Counted from the stretch's first letter, positions 1 through 9,484 are shown. The stretch: 64,000 nt of DNA from JANMJD01 sp963828405 (GCA_963828405.1 CAWHEG010000031.1:3224001-3288000); one strand, 5' to 3'. Notes: generated by a model not told the origin, from the letters alone. Numbers and translations: made by a program.

Positions 1-1
1 G

Positions 2-487
2 TCGCCCGAGGTCGACCACTTCCGCTGGAAGGTCACCTTCGACTCGTCCCCGATCCAGGCCGTGGCCATCGTGTCGGGTCAGGCCAACGACGACATCGAT
101 CTCGAGGTGCTCAATCCGGGCACCTGGTCGGTGACCGGCCTGTTCGACGGCGCCGGGATCACCGTTCGCCAGGTGCGCACCGACCCGCTGTACAAGTGGC
201 GTCTGAACTTCGACGGCTTCGTGCGGATCACGATGAGGATGAGCGCCGGCGACGACAAGCTCTACGTCGTGCCCAGCCCGTTCATGGTGGCGACCGTGCT
301 CGGCGGGCCCGGCAGCGACCGGCTCAGCGTGCCGGTCACCGGCGACATCACCCAGGCGGTCGACACGGGGGCCAGCGTGCTCACGCCCGGCAACGTGCCG
401 GTCGCCTACGCCGGCTTCGAGTCGGTCGTGCTGTGGAGCGCGGCGAACGCCAACCAGGCGCAGCAGGTCATCGCGGTCGGCGGCTGA
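2..487 (+). CDS. Partial hypothetical protein, probable exported/surface protein (C-terminal part)
   Basis: The frame is open from the window edge, so the true start lies outside; an internal GTG at 62 is unlikely to be the start because coding continues upstream of it. About 161 residues are visible. They contain recurring short stretches of the type NDD-DLEVL, AGDDKLYV and GGPGSDRLSV, which resemble degenerate RTX-like or other beta-rich surface repeats, and no transmembrane segment. The stop overlaps the 3' end of the convergent helicase gene by 20 bp. No family can be named with confidence. Confidence 0.6.
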   Translation, partial: SPEVDHFRWKVTFDSSPIQAVAIVSGQANDDIDLEVLNPGTWSVTGLFDGAGITVRQVRTDPLYKWRLNFDGFVRITMRMSAGDDKLYVVPSPFMVATVLGGPGSDRLSVPVTGDITQAVDTGASVLTPGNVPVAYAGFESVVLWSAANANQAQQVIAVGG

Positions 488-2240
488 TCGCCGTCGAACG
501 CGTCGTAGGCCGCTGCGGGGTGAACCGGGCGGGCCGGTCGTCGGCAGCGTCCTGGCTGAACGGGCGGATGGTCGCCCGGTTGCCCTTGAACGTCGTCTGC
601 TTCAAGGCGGTGATCACCGAGTCGACGTCCTCCTTGGGGACGCCGACGGTCGAGAACTTGTCGCCCACCTTGATCGGCCCGATCTGCGCTCCGACCAGAT
701 GCGTCTCGTTGGCGATGGCGCCGACCAGGTCGCCCGGACGGATTCCGTCCTTCTTGCCCACGCCGATGAACAACAACACGGTCTCACCGCTGCGCGGCCG
801 GGCGGGCCCCTTGGCGAACTCGCCCTTGCCCTTGACCGGCCGTCCCTCGCGATCGACCTTCCCCGACGGTCCGTCGCGCTCGACGCGGGGGCGGACTTCG
901 GGGATCTCCTGCTCGTCGACCACCGCCCCGCTGGCCAGGTGGGCCAGCTTGATCCCGGCCAGCGCCACCCGGCGTAGGTCGAACTCCTGCCCGAGCGCGT
1001 CGACGACGACCTCGTAGTCTCCCAGATCGTCGGCCTGGACGGCCTCGCGGAACGTCTGCAGCGTGTTCTCGATCTGCCGGGCGCGCAGGTCGGCGATCGA
1101 CGGCACCTTCTCGATCGGGATCGTGTGCTTCGTCAGACGCTCGATGTTGGCCAGCAGGCGCTGCTCGCGCGGCTCGGCGAGGGTGATCGCCACCCCGGAG
1201 CGCCCGGCCCGGCCGACCCGGCCGATGCGATGGACGTACGCCTCGGGGGCCGAGGGGACGTCGTAGTTGAACACGTGGGTGAGCTGGTCGATGTCGAGGC
1301 CGCGGGCGGCGACGTCGGTGGCCAGCAGCAGGTCGGCGGTGCCGGCGCGCAGGCGGTTCATCACCTTGTCGCGCTGTTCCTGGCTCATCCCGCCGTGCAG
1401 CGCCTCGGCCCGGTAGCCGCGGCCGTTCATCGTCTCGGTGAGCTGGTCGACCTCGGTACGGGTGCGGCAGAAGACGATCGCCGCGGTCGGCGACTCGACG
1501 TCGAGGATGCGGCCGAGGGCGGCCGGCTTGTGGGAGCGCAGCACGACGTAGGCGCTCTCGCGCACCCGGGGGGTCTTGCCCGTCGTGGCGTCGCCCAGCC
1601 CGATCTGGATCTTCACCGGGTTGCGCAGGTGCTTGCGGGCGATGGCGTTGATCCGTGGCGGCATGGTGGCCGAGAAGAGCACCGTCTGGCGCTGCTTGGG
1701 GGTGGCGTCGAGGATCGCCTCGATGTCCTCGGCGAAGCCCATGTCGAGCATCTCGTCGGCCTCGTCGAGTACCACGATGCGCACGTCGTCGAGCGGGAGG
1801 GTGTTGCGCGAGATGTGGTCGAGGGCGCGCCCGGGTGTGGCGACGACGACATGGACACCCTCGGCGAGGGCCTTCAGCTGGCGGAAGATCGGCTGGCCGC
1901 CGTAGATCGGCACCACCTTCACGCCCAGCGGACGCCCGTACTTGTAGATCGCCTCGGAGACCTGCACGGCCAGCTCGCGGGTGGGCACGAGCACCAGGGC
2001 GAGGGGGTGTGCGACCTCGTCCCCCAACGGCAGGAGCTGAAGGATCGGCAGGGCGAAGGCGGCCGTCTTGCCGGTACCGGTGGCGGCCTGGCCGACCAGA
2101 TCGTGGCCCTCGAGCAGCACCGGGATCGTCTGGCGCTGGATCGGGGTCGGCTCCTCGTATCCGAGGGTGGTCAACGCCCCCAGCAGCTCGGGCCGCAGCC
2201 CGAGCCCGTCGAAACCTGGGGAGTCGTCCGGAGAATTCAC
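468..2240 (-). CDS. deaD: DEAD-box ATP-dependent RNA helicase (DeaD/CsdA type)
   Basis: An ATP-dependent RNA helicase of 590 residues, expected to unwind RNA duplexes in ribosome assembly and mRNA turnover in the cytoplasm. The motifs appear in order: a Q motif near residue 35 (PTPIQRQ), Walker A AATGTGKT near 52, PTREL, DEAD near 160, SAT near 192, and HRIGRVGRAGR (motif VI) near 340. After the two RecA-like domains there is a basic linker and then a DbpA-type RNA-binding domain at about 485-560 (ETVLLFIGVGKKDGI), followed by a basic tail. The start is GTG. The gene is divergent from the DUF5995 gene with 57 bp between them. Family assignment is secure; the exact subfamily (DeaD versus CsdA) is inferred from length and the C-terminal domain. 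Confidence 0.93.
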   Translation of the reverse strand: MNSPDDSPGFDGLGLRPELLGALTTLGYEEPTPIQRQTIPVLLEGHDLVGQAATGTGKTAAFALPILQLLPLGDEVAHPLALVLVPTRELAVQVSEAIYKYGRPLGVKVVPIYGGQPIFRQLKALAEGVHVVVATPGRALDHISRNTLPLDDVRIVVLDEADEMLDMGFAEDIEAILDATPKQRQTVLFSATMPPRINAIARKHLRNPVKIQIGLGDATTGKTPRVRESAYVVLRSHKPAALGRILDVESPTAAIVFCRTRTEVDQLTETMNGRGYRAEALHGGMSQEQRDKVMNRLRAGTADLLLATDVAARGLDIDQLTHVFNYDVPSAPEAYVHRIGRVGRAGRSGVAITLAEPREQRLLANIERLTKHTIPIEKVPSIADLRARQIENTLQTFREAVQADDLGDYEVVVDALGQEFDLRRVALAGIKLAHLASGAVVDEQEIPEVRPRVERDGPSGKVDREGRPVKGKGEFAKGPARPRSGETVLLFIGVGKKDGIRPGDLVGAIANETHLVGAQIGPIKVGDKFSTVGVPKEDVDSVITALKQTTFKGNRATIRPFSQDAADDRPARFTPQRPTTRSTAISRRPR

Positions 2241-2297
2241 GCGAGCACCCTATTGGCGGCAAGGCGTCGACCCTCGGCTCCGCGTCAAGATGGGAGG

Positions 2298-3053
2298 GTG
2301 CCCGCATCCGACGACTTCGAGTCCACGATCACCGCCTTCGAGACGGTGTGCGCGGACGCCCGCCGCCGGCAGTGCCGCAGTGGCTACTTCGCGGCGATGT
2401 ACGCCAAGGTGACCACGACGGTCCGTGATCAGGCCCTCGCCGGCCGTTTCGCCGATCCCGGGCGGATGGAGCACTTCGTGGCTGCGTTCGCCGGCCGCTA
2501 CCTCGACGCCCACGCCGCGTGGCGCGCCGGCCTGTCGACGCCGGCGTCATGGGCCGCGGCGTTCGGGGCGGTGGGCCACTGGCGCCCGATCGTGCTGCAG
2601 CACCTGTTGCTCGGGATGAACGCCCACATCAACCTCGATCTCGGGATCGTCGCCGCCGAGCTCGGTGGGGACGGCCCGGGGCTCGTGGAGCTGCGCTCGG
2701 ACTTCGAGGCGATCAACGACGTGCTGGCCTCACTGGTCGACGCCGACCAGTCGGTCGTCAACCGGGTCTCGCCGTGGTTCGGGATCATCGACCGCCTCGG
2801 TGGCGAAGCCGACGAGATGACCATCCGCTTCAGCCTCCGTCGGGCGCGTGCCGCGTCGTGGGAGCTGGCCGAGCGGCTCGTGGCCGTACCTGCCGAACAG
2901 CGCAGGGCCGAGATCGATCGGGTCGATACCGTCGTTGCCGGGTTCGCCGGGCACGTGCTGCGGCCAGGGGGACGGCTCGCCGCCCCCCTGCTCCTCGTAC
3001 GGCTGCGCGAGCGCCGCCCGATCCCCGAGGTCATCGACCTGCTCGGCACCTGA
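2298..3053 (+). CDS. DUF5995 family protein
   Basis: A soluble protein of 251 residues. The central stretch with MNAHINLDLG and a preceding W-R-P-I-V-LQHLLLG is typical of DUF5995, an actinobacterial family of unknown function that is mostly alpha-helical. No signal peptide or membrane segment is seen. I chose the GTG at 2298, since the open frame further upstream is the shadow of the helicase gene and coding character begins here. The stop at 3051-3053 lies directly against the broken edge of a subtilase remnant, so the end of this gene marks a recombination or assembly junction. Confidence 0.8.
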   Translation: MPASDDFESTITAFETVCADARRRQCRSGYFAAMYAKVTTTVRDQALAGRFADPGRMEHFVAAFAGRYLDAHAAWRAGLSTPASWAAAFGAVGHWRPIVLQHLLLGMNAHINLDLGIVAAELGGDGPGLVELRSDFEAINDVLASLVDADQSVVNRVSPWFGIIDRLGGEADEMTIRFSLRRARAASWELAERLVAVPAEQRRAEIDRVDTVVAGFAGHVLRPGGRLAAPLLLVRLRERRPIPEVIDLLGT

Positions 3054-3786
3054 CGGCGATGCCGATCCGTGGCTGTTCAACTGCCGCAACGACAAGCAGC
3101 AGAAGGCGATCATCCAGGCGATCAGCAAGGCCGCCGCCTATGCACAGCAGCGGGGTGTCCTGCTCGTCGCCGCCGCCGGCAACGAGGGCATCGACCTCAA
3201 CCATCCCGTGCTCGACGAGATCAGCCCGGACTTCCCCCCTGGCGCAGCGGTCACCCGGCCGGTGAACAACTCCTGCGTCGTGCTGCCCCAGGAGATCCCC
3301 GGGGTCGTCGTGGTGACGGCCACAGGAGCCGAGAACCTGCTCGCCTGGTACTCGACGTACGGCAACATCACCGATGTCGCCGCTCCGGGAGGTTCCCGCT
3401 ACCAGACCCCGACCTTCGACTCGGCTCGGGGCCGGATCCTCGCCCCGTACTCCTCGACGGCCGGAGACCTCGGGGGCCAGGCCTCCATCGGGCGCCTGGT
3501 GGAGGACGATGACGGCAACTACTACGCGTGGCTGAACGGGACGTCGATGGCCGCACCGCACGCCGCCGGTGTGGCCGCCCTGATCCGCGCCGCCCATCCC
3601 GGGATGCCCCAGAAGAGCGTGGCCGCGATGCTCCGCAACACGGCCAGCGGGCTCGCCTGCCCGACGGTGCTCGATCCCGGTGTCGACTTCTTCGGCGCCC
3701 CGGTCCAGGTCTGCGCCGGAGGAGGCCGCGGCACCAACTTCTACGGCGCCGGGCTCGTCAACGCCGAACGGGCGGGCGCCGCGTAG
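3054..3786 (+). pseudogene. 5'-truncated subtilisin-like serine protease (S8)
   Basis: Only the C-terminal half of a secreted subtilase is present, about 240 codons. It begins at the conserved stretch DPWLFNCRND, continues through the oxyanion-hole region VAAAGNEG, and includes the catalytic serine block NGTSMAAPHAAGVAALI near 3535-3590. The signal peptide, pro-domain and the catalytic Asp and His blocks are missing, and the fragment has no start codon of its own. The break falls immediately after the stop codon of the DUF5995 gene. It cannot be an active protease as sequenced. A chimeric assembly join cannot be excluded. Confidence 0.85.
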
Positions 3787-3793
3787 GACCGAA

Positions 3794-3825
3794 TCGGTGC
3801 TGCGGGGGCAGCCCCGCAGCACCGA
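3794..3825. terminator. Strong hairpin between convergent genes, probable bidirectional terminator
   Basis: A perfect 14-bp GC-rich inverted repeat (3794-3807 pairing with 3812-3825) with a 4-nt GCAG loop. It sits 8 bp after the subtilase remnant and 34 bp from the end of the convergent VOC gene. There is no U-tract, which is common for actinobacterial terminators. Confidence 0.65.
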
Positions 3826-3858
3826 CCGATCCTTCAGTCTGCGGAGAAGACCACGACA

Positions 3859-4278
3859 TCAGCTCGTCGACGTCGCTCCAGCGGGCGCCTCCACGACGGC
3901 GATGTGGTTGCCGTCGGGGTCGCGGAGCATGAACAGGAGCGGAGCGCCGGGGGTTTGCATCGGCTCGGGATCGAGGTCGATCCCACCGATGGCGCTCAGA
4001 CGTCGGTGCTCGCCGAGGACGTCGGATGTCTCCACACCGATCGAGCCCCCTCCGGGCGCACCGCCCATCGGAGGGTTGAGCGCCAACCGTGCATGCGACC
4101 CCGGCGGTGCCACCTCGAGCCAGCGCATCTCGCCGTGCTCGCCGAAGCGCGTATCGGAACGCACCTCGAAACCGAGCTTCTCGGTGTAGAACTTGAGAGC
4201 CTCGTCCTGGTCGGCGACGCTGAACATGGCGACGCCGATGTCCGACATGGTTGTCCCGGTGGGCTGGTCATCGGTCAT
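3859..4278 (-). CDS. VOC (glyoxalase/bleomycin resistance/dioxygenase) family protein
   Basis: A 139-residue single-module VOC protein with the beta-alpha-beta-beta-beta fold. The first half carries DEALKFYTEKLGFEVRSD and the end carries the typical DPDGNHIAVVEA, whose glutamate is a usual metal ligand. The substrate is not predictable: members include lactoylglutathione lyases, antibiotic-binding proteins and dioxygenases. The ATG start is followed by a second ATG at codon 11 that is also possible. It is monocistronic, with the TIR-TPR gene 27 bp upstream in the same direction. Confidence 0.82.
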   Translation of the reverse strand: MTDDQPTGTTMSDIGVAMFSVADQDEALKFYTEKLGFEVRSDTRFGEHGEMRWLEVAPPGSHARLALNPPMGGAPGGGSIGVETSDVLGEHRRLSAIGGIDLDPEPMQTPGAPLLFMLRDPDGNHIAVVEAPAGATSTS

Positions 4279-4305
4279 GGTTTGCAGAGTAGACGGACAG
4301 TCGAT

Positions 4306-5187
4306 TCATCGCACCCTGCGTCTCAGCCAGCGGATCAGTTGGAGATCGCTCTGGGCGGCCTGGTAGGTCGGGAGCCGTCGGAGCGCAGCGCGCACGAAGA
4401 ACTCCGCCGTGTCGAGATCGTGTCCGAACCAGGCGATCGTGCCGAGGCCGTTGAGAGCGTTCGGCTCGAGCGGGTCGAGCCAGAGCGCGTGGAGGAATCG
4501 CCAACGGGCCTCGTCGAGGCGGTCGTCCACGACGCGGATCCCAGCCCGGATCTCCTCGTCGTGGTCCAGTTGGACGCCGTTCTTGGCGTGGTAGGCCCAG
4601 AGCGTGGCCACCCGGGGATCGAGCGGATGCCGGGCGATCAGTGCCTCCACATGCTGATCGAGCGGGCGCTGCCGGCGGCGGGCTCCGGCGACGTCGCCAG
4701 ACGACAGGGCCTCGAGCACGGCGGCCTGCGCGACGGCGAGCCGCTCGATGGTCGCTTCCAGCGCAGGATCGGGAAGAACCATCGACGGCGAGATCGAGCT
4801 GCCCCTTGGGCTCGGCCCTCGAACGGAACGGGCCAGTTCGACGAGCGCCTCGTCGAGGCTCTTCGCGGCCGAGTGCCACACTGCGTTCGCCAGGCACTGG
4901 GGCAGCGCGCTGTCGTCGAGCGTCAGCGGGAGGATCCGCTTGTGGAGGTTGACGGCAGCGATCCACTCGGTCTGCACCCACGGCGACGCACTCGCCGGCT
5001 GCGACCACACCAGCACCAGGGCCCTGCTCTGTCGCAACTGACCGAGAAGCTCCCGGCCGAGCAAGGCTCCGAGGCGGATGTCGGAACGGTCGAACCACAC
5101 CCGCTCGGCACCGAGCGCTGCCTCGATGCGGGCGGCGACCGAACGATTCGCCGACGAGTGGCTGATGAACGCATCGAATCTCGTCAC
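4306..5187 (-). CDS. TIR-domain protein with C-terminal TPR-like repeats
   Basis: From the GTG at 5187 this is a 293-residue cytoplasmic protein. Residues 1 to about 115 form a TIR domain: FDAFISHSS at the N-terminus, a WFDRSDIRLG loop, and SPWVQTEWIAA, where E74 occupies the position of the catalytic glutamate of NAD-hydrolysing TIR domains. Residues 150-290 are helical with a TPR-like repeat pattern (LWLDPLEPNALNGLGTIAWF). The start is fixed by an AAGGAG at 5195-5200, 7 nt upstream; an in-frame start at 5268 would place a strong hairpin inside the coding region. TIR-TPR proteins may act as NADases in phage defence or as signalling adaptors; no partner gene is adjacent, so the role is inference. 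Confidence 0.8.
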   Translation of the reverse strand: MTRFDAFISHSSANRSVAARIEAALGAERVWFDRSDIRLGALLGRELLGQLRQSRALVLVWSQPASASPWVQTEWIAAVNLHKRILPLTLDDSALPQCLANAVWHSAAKSLDEALVELARSVRGPSPRGSSISPSMVLPDPALEATIERLAVAQAAVLEALSSGDVAGARRRQRPLDQHVEALIARHPLDPRVATLWAYHAKNGVQLDHDEEIRAGIRVVDDRLDEARWRFLHALWLDPLEPNALNGLGTIAWFGHDLDTAEFFVRAALRRLPTYQAAQSDLQLIRWLRRRVR

Positions 5188-5217
5188 CGTCGCTCTCCTT
5201 CCGAGTCGACCCACTTG

Positions 5218-5257
5218 TCGCCGCCCTGAATCCACCCTGGCCGATTCAGGGCGGCGA
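5218..5257 (-). terminator. 15-bp perfect hairpin between patA and the TIR gene
   Basis: Perfect inverted repeat 5218-5232 / 5243-5257 with a 10-nt loop. It lies 68 nt past the patA stop and 31 nt before the TIR start codon, so it may terminate the pgsA-patA transcript or act as an attenuator or leader structure for the TIR gene. No U-tract follows. Confidence 0.65.
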
Positions 5258-5324
5258 GTAGAAGCCATCCCGCTCTGGCCGGGCGATCAGGTCGAGGACC
5301 TGTCGTGCGAACCTGAAGACGTGC

Positions 5325-6260
5325 TCAGGCCCCATATCCGGGGTCGGAGGGCCAGTTGGGCTGGAAGAGGTGCCACTGCTCGGGGGCCCGGCGGATGAGG
5401 TACTCCAGATCGTAGGCGAGCGCCTGGGTGACCCGTCCGACGTCCTGGCGCAGGCCACCGTGGCGGGTGGCGTCGACGGGGCGCATGACCAGGCCGAGAT
5501 GGCCAGTCGTACGGTCGGTGTAGTAGACGGCGGTGGGCAGGATCGGCACCCCGAGCCGCAGGCCGAGCAGCGCCGGGCCGGGCGGCAGTGTGGTCCGCTC
5601 CCCGAAGAACTCGACCTCGACGCCGCCGCCCTGCAGGTCGCGGTCGCACAGCAGCGCCAGCACGTGCCCGTCGTTGAGCGCCTTGGCGCAGGCCAGCGCG
5701 GCGCCCGAACCGAGCGGGATGACGTTCATCCCGAGCTTGCGCCGCAGGTCGACGAACCATTCGAACACCTCGTGATTGGCCAGCGGCTCGACGACGACCG
5801 ACATCTTGTAGCCGCGTTCGATGAACCAGCGGCCCGCCCACTCCCAACCCCCGAGGTGCGGCATGGCGAGGATCGCGCCTCTGCCCGAGTCGAGCACCGG
5901 CACGAGGTACTCGTCGACCCCTTCGGCGCGCATCCCCCGGCGCACAGAGGCGGCCGTCATCCCGGGCAGGCGGAAGCTCTCGACGTAGTACCTGGCATAC
6001 GACTCGAAGGCCTGCTGCACCTTGCGGTTGAGGGCCAGGCGGCCGAGTCGTGGGTTGACCCGGCGCTGGTGCCGCTCGACCATCGAACGTTTGGAGCGCA
6101 TCGCCTGGGTCATCGAGGCGCCGACGAACGCCGCCATGCCCTGGCCGACTCCGGCGGGCGTCAGCTGGGAGATCAGCGCGCCGAGCTTGTAGCCCGAGAC
6201 GGTCAGCGCGTCGGCGACGTGTGCGGGCCGGTGGGGAACCCCGGAGGGCGGCGAGCTCAC
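5325..6260 (-). CDS. patA: Phosphatidylinositol mannoside acyltransferase-like (LpxL/HtrB family)
   Basis: A 311-residue membrane-associated acyltransferase of the LpxL/HtrB superfamily. The HX4D-type motif region MPHLGGWEWAG and the downstream LLCDRDLQGGGVEVEFFG match bacterial lauroyl-transferase-like enzymes; in actinobacteria the pgsA-linked member acylates phosphatidylinositol mannosides. The GTG start overlaps the pgsA stop (GTGA at 6257-6260), so translation is coupled. Family is secure; the PIM substrate is inferred from the pgsA neighbour, since no mannosyltransferase (pimA) follows in the window. Confidence 0.85.
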   Translation of the reverse strand: MSSPPSGVPHRPAHVADALTVSGYKLGALISQLTPAGVGQGMAAFVGASMTQAMRSKRSMVERHQRRVNPRLGRLALNRKVQQAFESYARYYVESFRLPGMTAASVRRGMRAEGVDEYLVPVLDSGRGAILAMPHLGGWEWAGRWFIERGYKMSVVVEPLANHEVFEWFVDLRRKLGMNVIPLGSGAALACAKALNDGHVLALLCDRDLQGGGVEVEFFGERTTLPPGPALLGLRLGVPILPTAVYYTDRTTGHLGLVMRPVDATRHGGLRQDVGRVTQALAYDLEYLIRRAPEQWHLFQPNWPSDPGYGA

Positions 6261-6952
6261 CGACGATGGCGGGGACGGCGGATACGGACCTGCGCCATCC
6301 GTTCGGAGCGGGCCACGCGCCGTGACTGCCGACGGGAGCGGCGCAGTTCGATGCGGGCGGCGGTGACCGGGGCGACCGCCGCCTGCTTCCACACCTTCAC
6401 GAACCGCTGGACTGCGGTGATCGTGGTCAGCGCGAGCATGATCCACAGCACGGGCACGAGGACCACCGAGAACAGCAGGCCGATGCACAACAGGATGATC
6501 CGCTCGGCGCGCTCCATCAGCCCGCCCTTGGCGTTCAGCCCGAGGGACTCGGCCTTGGCCCGCTGGTACGAGATCACCGACGACACGGCCATCACCGCGT
6601 ACGGCAGCACCCCCCATCGGGGTCCCTCGGTCTCGGCCAGGTACCAGGCGAGCCCGCCGAACAGGAAGGCGTCGGTGACCCGGTCGATCACCGAATCGAA
6701 GTAGGCGCCCCGCTGGCTCGATGCGTCGGTCGCCTTGGCCAGCGCACCGTCGAGCAGGTCGGGCAGGGCGGCGAGGATGACGAGCACCAGACCCCAGATC
6801 AGCTCCCCCCGGGCGATCAGGACGGCGGCGCCGACGGCGATGACCAGGCCGGCGATCGTCAGGTGATCCGGCGACATGCCGGTCTTGCGGAGGGCCTGGC
6901 CGAGCGGCTTCACGGCCCGTTCCACCGGGGCACGGAATCGTCCGTCGAACAT
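6257..6952 (-). CDS. pgsA: CDP-alcohol phosphatidyltransferase, probable phosphatidylinositol-phosphate synthase
   Basis: A 231-residue integral membrane enzyme with about five to six helices. The CDP-alcohol phosphotransferase signature is visible at about residues 65-90: DG-x2-A-K-x8-G-x3-D-x3-D, with Lys where Arg is usual. Such enzymes transfer a phosphatidyl group from CDP-diacylglycerol to an alcohol; in actinobacteria with this context the acceptor is inositol phosphate, made by the inositol-3-phosphate synthase encoded at 57.5 kb. The C-terminus is strongly basic. It starts the pgsA-patA operon and is divergent from the EF-G2 gene. Confidence 0.85.
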   Translation of the reverse strand: MFDGRFRAPVERAVKPLGQALRKTGMSPDHLTIAGLVIAVGAAVLIARGELIWGLVLVILAALPDLLDGALAKATDASSQRGAYFDSVIDRVTDAFLFGGLAWYLAETEGPRWGVLPYAVMAVSSVISYQRAKAESLGLNAKGGLMERAERIILLCIGLLFSVVLVPVLWIMLALTTITAVQRFVKVWKQAAVAPVTAARIELRRSRRQSRRVARSERMAQVRIRRPRHRR

Positions 6953-7088
6953 CGGGTCGAGCTTACCGACCGGTTTGTCGGTCTTGTGGCTCTGGCTACG
7001 ATCACTGCATCGGGATACCGGGGGTCGCCGACGTCTGGCGGCCCCAGCACCCAATCCCGCATCGCATCCTGCATCCAAGGGAGAACAC

Positions 7089-9173
7089 ATGGCGCTGTCG
7101 ACCGACACGATCCGCAACGTGGTGCTGCTCGGCCACTCCGGCTCGGGCAAGACCAGCCTGGCCGAAGCGCTTCTCGCCCGCTCCGGGGCGATCAGGCGAG
7201 CCGGCAAGGTCGATGACGGATCGTCGGTGTGCGACACCGAGCCGGAAGAGGTCAAACGGAAGATCTCGATGTCGCTGGCCATCGCCCCCTTCGACTGGGC
7301 ACACGACTCGGGCGTCACCTACCGCGTCAACCTGATCGACACACCGGGCTATGCCGACTTCATCGCCGAGGTCGAGGCCGGCTTGGCCGTCGCCGATCTC
7401 GCCGTGTTCGTCGTCAGCGCGGTCGAGGGCGTGGAGGTGCAGACGGAACTGCTCTGGCGCCGCTGCGCCGACCTCGGCCTGCCCCGGATGGTCTTCGTCA
7501 ACAAGGAGGACAAGGAACGGGCCGACTTCCACCGCGTGCTCGCCCAGCTCCGTACCACGTTCGGCAGCGGGCTGGCGCCGCTCGAGCTGCCGCTCGGCGA
7601 GGAGGCCTCGTTCCACGGCGTCGCCGACATCCTCCACGAGGAGGCCTACGAGTACGACGCCGGAGGAACGCACCACACCGAACCGCTGCCCGGCGACATC
7701 GTCGCCGAGGAGCACCGCGTGCACGACGAACTGGTCGAGGAGATCGTCTCGGGAGACGACGAACAGCTCGAGCGCTACCTGTCGGGCGAGGTCCCCTCGG
7801 TCGCCGACCTGGAGCGGACCCTGGCCCACGAGGTGCTCGCCGGGATCGAGTTCCCCGTGCTCTGCGGCTCGGCGCTCACCGGCGTCGGCGTCGACCGGCT
7901 GGCCGACTTCATCTGCGAGATCGGCCCCTCCCCCGCCGACCGTCCCGTCGTCGTCACCGCCGGCCCCGGCGAGGTCGGGATCACCGCCGACGCCGCGGGG
8001 CAGCCCCTGGCCTTCGTGTTCAAGACCATCGCCGACCCGTTCGTCGGCCAGCTCTCGGTGTTCAAGGTGCTCTCCGGCACGGTGCAGCGCCGACTACCAT
8101 CTCCTCAACAGCACCTCGGGCGCCGACGAGCGGATGCACGGCCTGTTCCGGCTGCGCGGGCAAGGAGCAGACGGCGACCGATACGGTGATCGCCGGCGAT
8201 CTCGCCGCGGTGGCCAAGCTGGCCAACACCCGCACCGGCGACACGCTGGCCCCCAAGGGATCGCCCGTGCGGGCGCGGCCACCGGTCGTGCCACCGCCGT
8301 GCCTGGCGATCGCCGTGCGCCCCCGCACCCAGGCCGACGACGACAAGCTCGGCAATGCGCTGAGCCGGCTGCAGGCCGAGGACCCGGCGCTCGCCGTCGA
8401 GCGCAGCGAGGAGACCCACCAGACGCTGGTCAAGGGGCTCGGGGACACCCATCTCGCCGTGGCCCTCGAACGCCTGGCCCGCAAGTTCGGGGTCAACGTC
8501 GACACCGAGGACGCTCCGCGTCGCCTACCGCGAGACGGTGAGCGGCACGGCCGAGGCCGAGGGCAAGGTGAAGAAGCAGTCCGGCGGCCACGGGCAGTAC
8601 GCCGTCGCCAACCTGCGGGTGGCGCCCCGCGACCGCGGTGCAGGCTTCCTGTTCATCGACAAGATCGTCGGCGGCTCCATCCCCCGCCAGTACATCCCCG
8701 CCGTCCAGAAGGGCGTCGAGGAGACGATGACCCAGGGCGGCGTGCACGGGTTCCCGGTCGTCGATCTTGCCGTCGAGTGCTTCGACGGCAAGTACCACTC
8801 CGTCGACTCGTCCGAGATGGCGTTCAAGACCGCCGCTGCGCTCGGGCTCAAGGAGGCCATGGCCCGGGCCGGGGTCGTCGTGCTCGAACCGGTCTCCCTC
8901 GTCACGGTGGCCGTCCCCTCGGCGTACCAGGGCGACGTGATGGGCGACATCAGCACCCGTCGTGGCCGGGTCAACGGCTCGGAGACCAACGAGCACGGCG
9001 AGCAGCTGATCCGTGCCCACATCCCCACCGGCGAGATGACCCGCTACGCGGTCGAACTGCGCTCGATGACCAGCGGCCGCGGCCGGTTCGAGGCCTCCCA
9101 CGACCACTACGACGTGCTCCCCGCCCACCTGGTCGACAAGGCCCGCTCCACACTGGCAAGCTCCCACGCATGA
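7089..9173 (+). CDS. fusA2: Elongation factor G-like GTPase EF-G2, with three apparent frameshifts
   Basis: A translational GTPase of the FusA2/EF-G2 type. G1 is GHSGSGKT, G3 is DTPGYADF, G4 is NKED and G5 GSAL, followed by domain II, a domain IV GGHGQYA region and the C-terminal domain. SD AAGGGAG lies 5-11 nt before the ATG. Reading moves from frame 3 to 1 near 8090, to 2 near 8159 and back to 3 near 8514. Each step is explained by one extra base (C, G and C), and the three together restore the frame, so all conserved blocks are recovered. As sequenced the product stops after about 367 codons. Sequencing error is more likely than a pseudogene. EF-G2 is a non-canonical paralogue whose role is not well defined. 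Confidence 0.85.
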
Positions 9174-9484
9174 GTGAGTCCTCGCCGGCCGACCTGGCGG
9201 TCGCCTTCCGTTCCCTGCCGCGCCGGCTGCGCGAGGCCCTCGAACCGCTCGGTGGGCGGACGGGTCCCGTCGACCACCTCGCCGGCGAACTCGACGGTCT
9301 CGTGGGCCGGGCCGCCGGGCTGATGGGCACCCCGGCGACGGCTGGTGACGTGGCCGAGGCCATCGAGCGCCGTCACGCCGACGACTGGGCCGACGCCGAT
9401 CTCGAGGCCGTGCGCGGCCTCGCCCTCGATGCCGGACGCCTGCTGCGTCAGATCTCCACCGCCGCCGAGGACGCCGCACCCTGA
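9170..9484 (+). CDS. Small hypothetical protein coupled to EF-G2
   Basis: A 104-residue acidic, helical, soluble protein without recognised domain. Its ATG overlaps the EF-G2 stop (ATGA at 9170-9173), which implies translational coupling. The C-terminus is rich in Ala and Asp/Glu. The coupling supports it being a real gene; function is unknown. Confidence 0.65.
   Translation: MSESSPADLAVAFRSLPRRLREALEPLGGRTGPVDHLAGELDGLVGRAAGLMGTPATAGDVAEAIERRHADDWADADLEAVRGLALDAGRLLRQISTAAEDAAP

Noticed and set aside
1125..2297. Long open frame upstream of the DUF5995 start
   Set aside because: It is the antisense shadow of the helicase gene; domain similarity begins only at 2298.
5188..5268. Upstream in-frame start for the TIR gene at 5268
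   Set aside because: The added 27 residues have no TIR similarity, cover a 15-bp hairpin, and the GTG at 5187 has a proper SD.
7089..9173. Programmed frameshifting in EF-G2
   Set aside because: Three separate +1 steps without slippery site or pause structure, and the same type of error occurs in unrelated genes of the window.
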